Below are positions 36,501 to 43,807 of a DNA stretch of 64,000 bases, piece after piece (the first letter of the stretch is position 1; each line of letters opens with the position of its first letter). Made by a program: the position numbers and the translations under genes. The notes beneath the pieces were generated by a model. It was not told where the DNA came from and searched no databases. It saw only the letters and a list, made by a program, of their open reading frames with translations. Source of the stretch: Halobacillus locisalis (lineage in GTDB: Bacteria; Bacillota; Bacilli; Bacillales; Halobacillaceae); contig NZ_JACEFG010000001.1 in the NCBI RefSeq assembly GCF_013694105.1, forward strand, positions 806,001 to 870,000, in the 5' to 3' direction.

Positions 36501-37113
36501 AGGGTTCAAGCTGATCATCGATTTCATGAATGATGTCTTCGACGCGGTTCAAGTTTTCTTGAGTTTCCGCTAACTTATACTCCGCTTTCTTCTTACGCTG
36601 TTTGTATTTAAGTACACCTGCGGCCTCTTCAAAAATCGAACGTCGCTCTTCCGCTTTTGAACTGAGGATCTCCTCTACTTTCCCCTGACTTATGATCGAA
36701 AAAGCTTCGCGACCGAGACCAGAGTCCATGAATAGATCGACGATATCCTTCAGTCTGCAGGTCTGGTTATTCATATAAAATTCACTTTCGCCAGAACGAT
36801 ACACGCGCCGCGTTACACTGACTTCTTCATAATCAAGCGGTAACGTCTGATCTTGGTTATCGAGCGTGAGTGTAACTTCCGCCATATTGAGCGGTTTTCT
36901 GGAGTCACTTCCAGCGAAAATAATGTCTTCCATCTTCGTTCCACGCAAGGATTTAGCTGATTGCTCACCTAAAACCCAGCGTATGGCATCGGTAATATTG
37001 CTTTTCCCACTGCCATTCGGGCCGACAACGGACGTGACTCCTTCAACGAAATCAACGGTTACCCGTTCGGCAAATGATTTAAATCCTACGGTGTCTAATT
37101 GCTTGAGGAACAT
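33547..37113 (-). CDS. smc: Chromosome condensation and segregation protein Smc
   Basis: SMC ATPase that works with ScpA and ScpB in chromosome organisation. At 1188 aa it is full length. Walker A GPNGSGKSNITDAIRW is near residue 32; two long coiled coils flank a hinge near 510-650 (GAVLELIDIPNDMMTAIETA, and GGSMSGGAQKKSNQSLF); the signature LSLMSGGERALTAIALL and Walker B VLDEVEAALDEANV close the head near 1090-1130. It is normally cotranscribed with rnc; here a DUF1128 gene and a repeat array intervene. Confidence 0.98.
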   Translation of the reverse strand: MFLKQLDTVGFKSFAERVTVDFVEGVTSVVGPNGSGKSNITDAIRWVLGEQSAKSLRGTKMEDIIFAGSDSRKPLNMAEVTLTLDNQDQTLPLDYEEVSVTRRVYRSGESEFYMNNQTCRLKDIVDLFMDSGLGREAFSIISQGKVEEILSSKAEERRSIFEEAAGVLKYKQRKKKAEYKLAETQENLNRVEDIIHEIDDQLEPLKEQAAIAQDYLQKKDELKQIEISLLITQIEQLHEEWQHLLQQLESVKKKEAALSEQVETEEASVEKQRKDMQDLDESIESLQETLLVLTKELEGLEGKKELMKERHKHFEENKEKSEQEQFELSEKVEQLKKVAKEEAAKLSQTKQQRTETKKALQQTDDALSQDIQKIEDQIEDLKSDYIDLLNEQAAKRNEKQIIDKQLSQISYKKDGQQDKFKDLREERELLETKLTSLSEELQDVKARREAKEGKYKELNETLQSNKQSYEEWQEKLYKGYQYLEKLRSKKEMLEDMKEDFSGYFQGVREVLKARESGKLEGVDGAVLELIDIPNDMMTAIETALGAQAQHIVVRDERTGRASIHWLKQNNKGRATFLPLTAIQPRSIYGQAQSQLSNQKGFVGVAVDLVKFNPDYHKAISHLLGHIVIADKLENANAIAKFLNRKYRIVTLDGDVVNPGGSMSGGAQKKSNQSLFTREKELQELTMKIEDFSAKTSDVEERVQQLKATIANEQEQVTTLEEEVAQLKTDEYEKQSEYRELTMRSRHLNDQLQLFDQDQAQYDHDRTQAHEQLKQLDKDLNKLEEQLSKVQQKIDQLSDTKQQQQQDEAKLRERKQELHILLAEQDSAVANQQEKADRYKEELEMNQQQLKESKEAFEQLMEVVDSNLTEEEMVQEIEEMKERKERTSQLIQERKQTRATYAEQIHQIEQQLKEQKRLVQNFVQDIQAKEVKANRLDVELENMLNYLQEEYVMTFEKAKREYPSVEDVQASAREVKLIKRAIEELGTVNLGSIDEYERIQERYEFLKGQQDDLLEAKGTLHHVISEMDGEMQRRFEETFTSIRDEFGGVFRELFGGGSADLKLTDPDDLLESGVEIVAQPPGKKLQNLSLMSGGERALTAIALLFSILRVRPVPFCVLDEVEAALDEANVDRFAKFLKEFSEQTQFIVITHRKGTMEQSDVLYGVTMQESGVSRLVSVRLEETPELLEV

Positions 37114-37281
37114 ACCTATCCTCCTGTTATATTCACATCTAACTTTCTTTTAACCTATTTATTTTATCATAAAGTGACGCGCAGTTCAGTGACTTTTTCA
37201 GAAATGCGGACTTTCAAAAAACGTCAAAGTATCCTATCATATGTAATAGTTGCTACCAGATGACCTGAAGGAGGATATAAC

Positions 37282-37506
37282 GTGAGTTTAGAGACAGCAA
37301 GTCAAGAGAATTTAGAATACATCATCAATGACATGGCCGAGCGTTTGCAAGTCGTCAATCGCTCCATCATGGATGCAGAGGATTACGACCTTGAAAGCTA
37401 CGATGAGATCAAGTCGCTTTATGATATCGTGCAAATGAAAGGGCAATTGAGCGTATCTGAAATTCAAGCTTTTGTACAAGAGTTAGGACAGTATCGCAAA
37501 GGATAA
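37282..37506 (+). CDS. DUF1128 family protein (YfkK-like)
   Basis: A 74-aa, acidic helical protein whose pattern (ASQENLEYIINDMAERLQVV, then YDEIKSLYDIVQMKGQLSVS, then AFVQELGQYRK) matches DUF1128, represented by B. subtilis YfkK. Function is unknown. It has GGAGG 8 nt before the GTG start at 37282 and a strong terminator after it, so it is a single-gene unit. It lies on the opposite strand to smc and rnc, which are adjacent in B. subtilis. Confidence 0.88.
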   Translation: MSLETASQENLEYIINDMAERLQVVNRSIMDAEDYDLESYDEIKSLYDIVQMKGQLSVSEIQAFVQELGQYRKG

Positions 37507-37516
37507 AATGGAACAT

Positions 37517-37553
37517 AAAAGGCTCCAGGACACTAGTTGTCTTGGAGCCTTTT
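37517..37553 (+). terminator. Intrinsic terminator of the DUF1128 gene
   Basis: AAAAGGCTCCAGGAC pairs with GTCTTGGAGCCTTTT (one G-T pair) around a 7-nt loop, directly after the stop codon. Confidence 0.88.
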
Positions 37554-37674
37554 AATATTTTTAAGACCCACCTTATCTTGAATACTCAAAATGGAGACTT
37601 AGGGTCCTCCTCGAAATAAAGTGTAGGGTATGGTCGAGCAGGGGTGTCCTGAAAAAAGGGGGGCTGTACCGATT

Positions 37675-37840
37675 TGTCCGGATAAGCTGAGTAAATGTCC
37701 GATAAAGTCTATCTCTTGTCCGAATTAGAAGGAAATGTCCGATATTGAAGATCACTTGTCTGAATTGAACATGTGAATGTCTGATATCGTGAATCAGTTG
37801 TCCGAATCGTTTAGTTAAATATCTGAATTGAGGCTCGTTC
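37675..37840. repeat. 21-nt periodic repeat array (TGTCCGA units), array 1
   Basis: Eight units begin at 37675, 37696, 37717, 37736, 37757, 37778, 37799 and 37820. All steps are 21 nt except one of 19. Each unit opens with TGTCCGA, TGTCTGA or (last) TATCTGA followed by an A/T-rich tail; most units alternate between GAT- and GAAT-type continuations. A diverged start may exist at 37645 (TGTCCTGA). The array lies between two terminators and I see no credible gene in it. Confidence 0.85.
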
Positions 37841-38045
37841 ATCGCATCAAAAGCCATATATGTGTTGATTTTGCAGGCAATAGTATCGTTTGATAAGTCA
37901 GAAGCACATAACACATTGTAGATTCGTTCCTGCCCCCTCCCAACCTAAGGTAACGAACCCGCAACATCTCGAAATCAAGTCTTTCACAATACTTTCTCTA
38001 CTTTCGAAAAAAACCAGTAGAAGAGCATAAACGCCAAACAAGCCA
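37841..38045. other. Spacer between repeat array 1 and rnc
   Basis: About 200 nt with no supported gene or clear signal, apart from the rnc terminator at its right end. Confidence 0.5.
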
Positions 38046-38051
38046 ATAAAA

Positions 38052-38082
38052 AAAGACCGCACCCGATGTCAGGACGGTCTTT
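38052..38082 (-). terminator. Intrinsic terminator of rnc
   Basis: AAAGACCG pairs with CGGTCTTT across a 15-nt loop and is followed by a T run on the minus strand, 4 nt after the rnc stop. Confidence 0.8.
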
Positions 38083-38085
38083 CTG

Positions 38086-38778
38086 TTACGATAATGCGCC
38101 ATGGTTTTCGAGCGCTTGCTGAGCTGCTTTTTGTTCGGCCTCTTTCTTCGTTCGGCCCACACCAATGCCGCCAGTGTCTCCTTGAATACGAACGTGGGCA
38201 ATGAACTCCCGGCTGTGCGCCGGTCCTCTTTCCTCAACGATTTCGTACTCGATTCTGCTGTTTTTGTCTCGTTGTATAAATTCTTGGAGTTGGCTTTTAA
38301 AATCCATCGCATGAGAAAAAGCACCTTTTTTCACTTTCGGATAGACGTACGTTTTCAGAAAGTCTACCACGACATCAAAGCCTTGATCCAAGTAAAGGGC
38401 GCCGATAAAAGCTTCGAACACGTCCGCCAATAAAGCAGGACGGTTCCGTCCACCTGTTAACTCTTCGCCTTTTCCTAATAGGATCAAGTCTTGAAAATTC
38501 AGTTCATTTGCAAATTGGACCAGAGAAATCTCACAGACTATAGAGGCTCGGAATTTCGTTAATTCGCCTTCCGCCATATCTGGAAACTCACGATATAAAT
38601 ATTGGGATACGCCTAGTTCAAGGACAGCATCACCAAGGAATTCCAATCGCTCGTTATCTTCACGGTCCGTTTTACGATGCTCATTCACATAAGATGAATG
38701 TGTGAAAGCTTGTTCCAGTAACGCTACATTATCGAAATGAATATTTACTTTATCTTGGAAACTGGAAAAATCACCCAT
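38086..38778 (-). CDS. rnc: Ribonuclease III
   Basis: Double-strand-specific RNase that processes rRNA and scRNA. At 230 aa the catalytic motif [13 protein letters not shown] lies near residues 43-55, the second acidic cluster [16 protein letters not shown] near 117-132, and a double-stranded RNA-binding domain fills the C-terminus ([20 protein letters not shown]). AAGGTG lies just before the ATG. It follows acpP but is no longer followed by smc: a terminator ends its transcript. Confidence 0.98.
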   Translation of the reverse strand: MGDFSSFQDKVNIHFDNVALLEQAFTHSSYVNEHRKTDREDNERLEFLGDAVLELGVSQYLYREFPDMAEGELTKFRASIVCEISLVQFANELNFQDLILLGKGEELTGGRNRPALLADVFEAFIGALYLDQGFDVVVDFLKTYVYPKVKKGAFSHAMDFKSQLQEFIQRDKNSRIEYEIVEERGPAHSREFIAHVRIQGDTGGIGVGRTKKEAEQKAAQQALENHGALS

Positions 38779-38825
38779 AAATCACCTTATCCTTTACAAA
38801 TAATTTCACAAGTAAATACAGGAAA

Positions 38826-38853
38826 GGCTGCCTGCAATAAATGCAGACAGCTT
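38826..38853 (-). terminator. Hairpin after acpP
   Basis: GGCTGCCTGCA and TGCAGACAGCTT pair (one mismatch) around ATAAA, 6 nt after the acpP stop. The U-tract is short, so some read-through into rnc is likely. Confidence 0.6.
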
Positions 38854-38858
38854 GTCCA

Positions 38859-39092
38859 TTACGACTGGCTGCTTATGTAATTCACAGCGTCGCCTACTGT
38901 ATTGATGTTTTCAGCTTCTTCATCAGAAATTTCCATATCAAACTCGTCTTCAAGCTCCATTACAAGCTCTACTACATCAAGAGAGTCTGCTTCTAGATCT
39001 TCTTTGAAGGAAGCTTCCATAGTTACTTTAGATTCTTCAACGTCAAGTCGATCAACGATGATCTTTTTTACACGATCAAATGTTTCTGCCAT
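38859..39092 (-). CDS. acpP: Acyl carrier protein AcpP
   Basis: Carrier of growing acyl chains on a phosphopantetheine arm. With the ATG at 39092 (GGGAGGTG upstream) it has 77 aa; Ser37 in [13 protein letters not shown] is the modified residue. The protein is strongly acidic as in all ACPs. It has its own consensus -10 element 24-29 nt upstream, and a repeat insertion separates it from fabG. Confidence 0.98.
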   Translation of the reverse strand: MAETFDRVKKIIVDRLDVEESKVTMEASFKEDLEADSLDVVELVMELEDEFDMEISDEEAENINTVGDAVNYISSQS

Positions 39093-39115
39093 TGGAACTT
39101 CACCTCCCTTCAATA

Positions 39116-39145
39116 ATTATAGTAGTTTTGAACACTAAAGCGCAA
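39116..39145 (-). promoter_or_regulatory. Candidate sigma-A promoter of acpP
   Basis: Minus-strand TATAAT (39121-39116) is perfect. TTGCGC (39145-39140) stands 18 nt upstream as a partial -35. The predicted leader is very short and starts inside or near the ribosome site. Confidence 0.55.
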
Positions 39146-39201
39146 GCGCACTTTTTGACGTATTTTTTCGAAGCTTGGGAATTATTCCAAAACCCCGGAT
39201 A

Positions 39202-39248
39202 AGTCCAGTCCGTACGCCTCTGAACAGTCGCTTCCTCACTTAACGCTA
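39202..39248. repeat. 47-bp direct repeat, left copy
   Basis: Identical over 47 nt to 39353-39399. It begins AGTCCAGTCCGTACGCC and ends CTTAACGCTA. Confidence 0.95.
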
Positions 39249-39250
39249 TC

Positions 39251-39370
39251 CGGATCCAGCTCCTAGAGGCTAGCGTGACTTCCCTCGTCTCTGTACGATA
39301 AGTCAACATCGATTCACTACGTTCATCGTGTTTCCTTTATCTCCTCCGACTCAGTCCAGTCCGTACGCCT
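39251..39370. repeat. Dispersed repeat, copy 2 (inverted relative to 12402-12522)
   Basis: The reverse complement matches 12402-12522, including the 23-nt identical run at 39290-39312. It is flanked by the two 47-bp direct repeats (the right one overlaps its end). No gene is visible in it. Confidence 0.8.
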
Positions 39371-39399
39371 CTGAACAGTCGCTTCCTCACTTAACGCTA
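39353..39399. repeat. 47-bp direct repeat, right copy, ending on the fabG stop codon
   Basis: Identical to 39202-39248. Its last three bases (39397-39399) are the TAG stop of fabG on the minus strand, so the repeat unit begins precisely at the end of the fabG coding sequence. Confidence 0.95.
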
Positions 39400-40137
39400 C
39401 ATTACCATGCCGCCGTCTACATGTAGCGTTTGGCCGGTCATGTAGGCGGAGTCTTTGGAGGCAAGGAAGCGGACAACGCGTGCAACGTCTTCGCCTTCAC
39501 CAAGGCGGCTTAGCGGAATCATGGCAAGCATCTGCTCACGTTGTTCATCCGTAAGTGCATCCGTCATATCTGTTGCGATGTAGCCGGGTGCTACTGCGTT
39601 TACCTGAATGTTTCGGGAAGCAAGTTCTTTGGCATTTGATTTTGTGAGACCAATGACACCCGCTTTAGCAGCTACATAGTTTGCTTGTCCAGGGTTCCCT
39701 GACACACCGACAATAGAGGCTACATTGATGATGCGCCCGTATTTCTGTTTCATCATTTGGCGGGTTACCCCTTTTGTACAGAAGAAGACACCTTTTAAAT
39801 TCGTGTCGATAACGGAGTCGAATTCTTCTTCCTTCATGCGCATGAGCAGATTGTCTTTCGTAATTCCGGCATTGTTCACCAATATATCCAAACGTCCGAA
39901 CTCGTCCACGACAGTTTTCACCATACGTTTAACATCGTCTTCTGAAGAGACGTTTGCTTGAATCTTGATGGCGACACCGCCTTGTTCCTTAATCTCTTGA
40001 ACGACAGCTTCTGCTTTATCTTCACTTCCGGCATAGTTGACCGCTACTTTTGCCCCTTGGCGAGCAAGCTCTAGAGCAATTGAACGACCAATCCCTCGAG
40101 AAGCTCCCGTTACGAGTGCGACTTGATCTTGCAACAT
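39397..40137 (-). CDS. fabG: 3-oxoacyl-ACP reductase FabG
   Basis: NADPH-dependent reductase of fatty acid elongation (short-chain dehydrogenase). With the ATG at 40137 ([25 protein letters not shown] upstream) it has 246 aa. The catalytic triad Ser141, Tyr154 and Lys158 (NYVAAKAG) and the NAG motif NNAGITKDN are present. The start codon shares one base with the fabD stop (TGATG), and the stop codon is part of a repeat insertion. Confidence 0.97.
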   Translation of the reverse strand: MLQDQVALVTGASRGIGRSIALELARQGAKVAVNYAGSEDKAEAVVQEIKEQGGVAIKIQANVSSEDDVKRMVKTVVDEFGRLDILVNNAGITKDNLLMRMKEEEFDSVIDTNLKGVFFCTKGVTRQMMKQKYGRIINVASIVGVSGNPGQANYVAAKAGVIGLTKSNAKELASRNIQVNAVAPGYIATDMTDALTDEQREQMLAMIPLSRLGEGEDVARVVRFLASKDSAYMTGQTLHVDGGMVM

Positions 40138-41078
40138 CAAGATTCCTCCTTTGTCCATTGAATAAATGATTCGAGTGATTCAGGATCAGATACGTTCACC
40201 GTTTTCATACGTCGTTTGACTTTTCGAACAAGACCACTCAATACTTTCCCGTGCCCGATCTCTACAATAGCATCGACCTCTTCTTCTACAAAAGCTTCAA
40301 GAATCTGTTGGAATCGTACGGGCGAATACAACTGTTCAACAAGAAGCTTTTCAATGTCATCCGCTTCTTGTACAGGGGAAGCTGTTACATTAGCATAGAC
40401 AGGCACATCTGCCTTTTCCACTACTACACCTGACAAGTGGTTAGCAAAATCTTCGCTCGCCGGTTTCATTAAACGGGAGTGGAAAGGACCACTGACGTTT
40501 AACGGCAACACGCGTTTGGCTCCTGCCTCGGAAAGCTTTTCAGACGCTTGTTCTACGCCTGCTTTTGTACCAGAAATGACGATCTGACCTGGACAATTGA
40601 TATTCGCTAAATCCACGGCCAATTCACCATCAAAGCCTTCAAGCTCGGAAGCAATTTCTTCTTGTGATAAGCCGAGTACAGCGGCCATCGTCCCTTTTCC
40701 AGTCGGGTAAGCTTCTTCCATCAACTTGCCACGTGTGTGGACAAGCTTGACGGCTTCAATCGGCTCTAGAGCACCGCTAGCCACAAGCGCGCTATACTCT
40801 CCCAAGCTATGTCCTGCTGTCATGGACGGCCTTACACCGTGTTCTTTTAACACTTCATTCATGGCGACACTGTTCAGTAAAAGCGCTGGCTGTGCGTTTT
40901 CTGTTTTTGTTAATTCTTCGGAAGGTCCTTCAAACATCAATGTTGTTAAGGAATAACCAAGCGCTTCATCTGCTTGATCAAATAGCTGTTTTACCGAAGG
41001 GTATGCATCATACATCGCTTTCCCCATGCCTACTTCTTGGGACCCTTGACCCGGGAATACAAAGGCGAGTTTTCTCAT
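40137..41078 (-). CDS. fabD: Malonyl-CoA:ACP transacylase FabD
   Basis: Transfers malonyl groups to ACP. At 313 aa the opening [17 protein letters not shown], the nucleophile Ser91 in [11 protein letters not shown] and the late His in SGPFHSRLM are all present. It overlaps plsX by 4 nt upstream and fabG by 1 nt downstream. Confidence 0.98.
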   Translation of the reverse strand: MRKLAFVFPGQGSQEVGMGKAMYDAYPSVKQLFDQADEALGYSLTTLMFEGPSEELTKTENAQPALLLNSVAMNEVLKEHGVRPSMTAGHSLGEYSALVASGALEPIEAVKLVHTRGKLMEEAYPTGKGTMAAVLGLSQEEIASELEGFDGELAVDLANINCPGQIVISGTKAGVEQASEKLSEAGAKRVLPLNVSGPFHSRLMKPASEDFANHLSGVVVEKADVPVYANVTASPVQEADDIEKLLVEQLYSPVRFQQILEAFVEEEVDAIVEIGHGKVLSGLVRKVKRRMKTVNVSDPESLESFIQWTKEES

Positions 41079-42079
41079 TCCTCTTCCTCCTTTGATTGCA
41101 TTTCTTTCAATGTTTGAGCGATGGTCGACGTGACGTTCAGCTCAACCATCTCGCAAGCTTGTTTAATCGCATTCAAAACAGCACGCTCATTCGATGACCC
41201 GTGTGCTTTAATCACTGGAGCAGATAAACCAAAGAGACCTGCCCCACCATATTCGGAGTAATCAAGCTGACTGCGCAGCCCTCTCAAGTCATTCTTCACA
41301 AGTCCTGCTGCGAGCTTCGTCTTCATGTTCGACATGAACGTTTTCTTGATCATAGAGAACATCGTCATAGCCGTTCCCTCTATGGTTTTCAATGCGACAT
41401 TTCCCGTAAAGCCGTCTGTAACCACGACGTCAGCAACTCCATCAAGCAAGTCACGCGCTTCCACGTTTCCGACAAAATGAATGGGAGCGTCCTTCATCAA
41501 TTGGAATGCTTTTTTCGTCAAATCACTGCCCTTACCGTCCTCTGTGCCAACGTTCAATAAACCGACTCGCGGACGATCGATTTTCCGAACGTGTTCTGCA
41601 TAAATCGAACCAATTACAGCGTATTGCAATAGGTGGTCAGGTTTTGCGTCAACGTTAGCACCGACGTCTAACATAAGGAAGCCTTTGCCGTCCTGTGTAG
41701 GGAGCGTTGGGCTTAACGCCGGACGTTCGACACCGTCCATTCGACCGACGACGAACAACCCGGCACTCATTAATGCACCCGTATTCCCCGCAGAGATACA
41801 GCCGTCTGCGCGTCCTTCTTTCACTTCTTTCGCCATCAAAACCATCGAAGCATTTTTCTTCCTGCGAACAGCTCTTACAGGCTCGTCCTCTCCGGTAATA
41901 GCCTCTGTCGTATGTATAACCTCAATATTGGATTGACTCTTCAGATGAGGCTTGATTTGTTCTTCATCACCAATCAACGTCAATTCGAGACCGTCGATGG
42001 AATCTGCTGCGAGTACAGCACCTTTCACAATCGCCTCAGGGGCGTTGTCCCCGCCCATGGCATCTATCGCCAACTTCAT
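41075..42079 (-). CDS. plsX: Phosphate acyltransferase PlsX
   Basis: Makes acyl-phosphate from acyl-ACP for phospholipid synthesis. With the ATG at 42079 ([20 protein letters not shown]) it has 334 aa, close to the family length. [19 protein letters not shown] and GVGG-like late motifs ([19 protein letters not shown]) are characteristic. GGAG lies 9 nt upstream. It lies 15 nt after fapR. Confidence 0.97.
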   Translation of the reverse strand: MKLAIDAMGGDNAPEAIVKGAVLAADSIDGLELTLIGDEEQIKPHLKSQSNIEVIHTTEAITGEDEPVRAVRRKKNASMVLMAKEVKEGRADGCISAGNTGALMSAGLFVVGRMDGVERPALSPTLPTQDGKGFLMLDVGANVDAKPDHLLQYAVIGSIYAEHVRKIDRPRVGLLNVGTEDGKGSDLTKKAFQLMKDAPIHFVGNVEARDLLDGVADVVVTDGFTGNVALKTIEGTAMTMFSMIKKTFMSNMKTKLAAGLVKNDLRGLRSQLDYSEYGGAGLFGLSAPVIKAHGSSNERAVLNAIKQACEMVELNVTSTIAQTLKEMQSKEEEE

Positions 42080-42094
42080 GTCATCCAACTCCTT

Positions 42095-42655
42095 TTATAA
42101 ATTCGAACGATACATCTCAAACGTACCAGCAAATACTTCTTCTGTGCCGACAAAGCTTTGCACGCGCACAATGGTTCGGCCCTTATCATCCACACCATCT
42201 ACATTCGCTTTGGCAACAACGCGCTCTCCTAGCTTAACTTGCCTAGTGAAATCGATAGTAGACCTTGCTGTAAGCGCCAATTCATCATTGATAACGGCGA
42301 CGGCAAGTGAATTAGCCTGAGCGAATAGGTGGTGACCTCTTGCAATGTGGTTTCTAGAAAACACATGCTCAGGCTTCACGTCTAATATTGATATGGCTCG
42401 TTCGTCGAGTTCTAAGTCAACGACTTCACCAATCACTTCTTCAATCGGTAATGCTTTGACCGTTTCATTCCATTCTTGCGTCGCTACCGACTTGATCCGT
42501 TCACGCAATTCAGGAATTGAGAGTTCCATACGATCGAGACGGATTGTCTGAATACTTACGCCGAATTGCTTCGCTAAGTCTTCATCGGTTGTAAAGGGGG
42601 ATGTTTCGATTGTATGCTTTAATTCCTCTTGCCTTTGCTTTTTCGACTTTTTCAT
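42095..42655 (-). CDS. fapR: Malonyl-CoA-responsive repressor FapR
   Basis: Controls fatty acid and phospholipid genes; malonyl-CoA releases it from DNA. At 186 aa an N-terminal helix-turn-helix ([20 protein letters not shown]) precedes a hot-dog effector domain ([21 protein letters not shown]). It heads the fapR-plsX-fabD-fabG cluster. A likely FapR operator overlaps its own transcription start. Confidence 0.97.
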   Translation of the reverse strand: MKKSKKQRQEELKHTIETSPFTTDEDLAKQFGVSIQTIRLDRMELSIPELRERIKSVATQEWNETVKALPIEEVIGEVVDLELDERAISILDVKPEHVFSRNHIARGHHLFAQANSLAVAVINDELALTARSTIDFTRQVKLGERVVAKANVDGVDDKGRTIVRVQSFVGTEEVFAGTFEMYRSNL

Positions 42656-42695
42656 TCGTAACCCACCGTCCGTTTAAGCCACGTAGCTGATGCCT

Positions 42696-42712
42696 TTATG
42701 ACTAGGTACTAA
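42696..42712 (-). promoter_or_regulatory. Putative FapR operator
   Basis: On the minus strand TTAGTACCTAGTCATAA matches the left half of the known FapR box (TTAGTACC) perfectly and the right half partly. It sits just downstream of the -10 box, where it would block the start of transcription. Confidence 0.75.
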
Positions 42713-42716
42713 TAGT

Positions 42717-42745
42717 AATATATAATACCTGAGACATTTACGCAA
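42717..42745 (-). promoter_or_regulatory. Candidate sigma-A promoter of fapR
   Basis: Minus-strand TTGCGT (42745-42740) and TATATT (42722-42717) are separated by 17 nt. The start would fall in the FapR operator. Confidence 0.6.
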
Positions 42746-42754
42746 GGGTTAGAC

Positions 42755-43663
42755 TTACAAGACTCCAGATTCAATTCTCAAACGTGGTGGGGATGTCGTA
42801 AGTGTCGCTTGAGTCCCGAGAGGTATGCCGTAATTAGGTTGACAGTGACCGATTTGATAGCCTGAAACCACAGGGAAAGAACAATGAGAGAAAAAATCAG
42901 CCAGCACTTTATCTATGAGTACCCGCTCCTTGTAATCGGCCTGAAAATCCCCAAGCACGACACCTTGCACACATTCAAACATCCCGCCTTGTTTCAGATG
43001 ATGGAGCATGGCATCAATTCGGTAAGCTTTCTCAGATACATCTTCTAGTAATAAAATGGATCCATTCGTGTCTATTTGGAAAGGGGTCCCGACACCGTCT
43101 GACAATAAAGTGAGATTTCCCCCAACGAGTCTTCCCTTCCCTGTTCCAGGCCGTAAAGCTTTCAACGGAGAATGGCGGGCATCATAGATGATCGGCTCTC
43201 TTGTAAACAACGGAGTAAGGGATTGTATCGTCTCTTTTCGTCTCTTTCCTATGTTGAAATCAGACGCTATCATCGGTCCATGAAACGTTACAAGGCTGCT
43301 GAACATTTGAAAGGCATTGAGGAGATAAGTGATGTCGCTATATCCCCAGAAGACTTTGGGATTTTGATGAATCATATGGTAATCAATGAACGGTGCGATC
43401 CTCGCTGTCCCATACCCTCCTCGGGCACAGAAGACACCTTGAACCAACGGATCACAAAAAGCATTGTGCAAATCAGCCAACCGTTTTTCATCTGAAGCAG
43501 CTAAAAACCCTTCCGCATCAAATACATAGCGTCCAAGTCGAACATCCAGCCCCACATTCTCTAACACTTCTATCCCTTCCATTAACTGATTACGATCCGG
43601 TGGTCCGGCCGGTGCTATAATAACGACTTGATCGCCTTGACGCAACGCGTTCGGTTTTATCAT
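42755..43663 (-). CDS. LD-carboxypeptidase, S66 family
   Basis: Serine peptidase that trims the terminal D-Ala of muropeptides in peptidoglycan recycling (LdcA/MccF/YkfA family). At 302 aa the nucleophile Ser109 lies in WGYSDITYLL, and the Glu (ILLLEDVSEK) and His (GYQIGHCQPNYGIPLG) of the Ser-His-Glu triad are present. It stands between recG and fapR, where B. subtilis has nothing. MccF-type immunity would be another reading, but no microcin genes are seen. Confidence 0.92.
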   Translation of the reverse strand: MIKPNALRQGDQVVIIAPAGPPDRNQLMEGIEVLENVGLDVRLGRYVFDAEGFLAASDEKRLADLHNAFCDPLVQGVFCARGGYGTARIAPFIDYHMIHQNPKVFWGYSDITYLLNAFQMFSSLVTFHGPMIASDFNIGKRRKETIQSLTPLFTREPIIYDARHSPLKALRPGTGKGRLVGGNLTLLSDGVGTPFQIDTNGSILLLEDVSEKAYRIDAMLHHLKQGGMFECVQGVVLGDFQADYKERVLIDKVLADFFSHCSFPVVSGYQIGHCQPNYGIPLGTQATLTTSPPRLRIESGVL

Positions 43664-43755
43664 GAGCGCACTCCCTCACTTTTAAACTATGACCATTTCA
43701 TAGAAAAATCGCGGATGTGATAACCTATGATACTAGAGCATTTCATGCAAAAAGG

Positions 43756-43785
43756 GGCGCATTCTGTTAAAGATTAGCGCCCCCC
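43756..43785 (-). terminator. Intrinsic terminator after recG
   Basis: On the minus strand GGGGCGC pairs with GCGCCCC across a 16-nt loop and is followed by TTTTT, about 20 nt after the recG stop. Confidence 0.8.
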
Positions 43786-43807
43786 TTCTATTTTATTCGA
43801 TTTCCAT

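Noticed and set aside
37573-37914. 113-aa open frame on the minus strand across the 21-nt array
   Set aside because: No ribosome site, and the heptad-like F/I-R pattern simply reflects the 21-nt DNA repeat. Not annotated as a gene.
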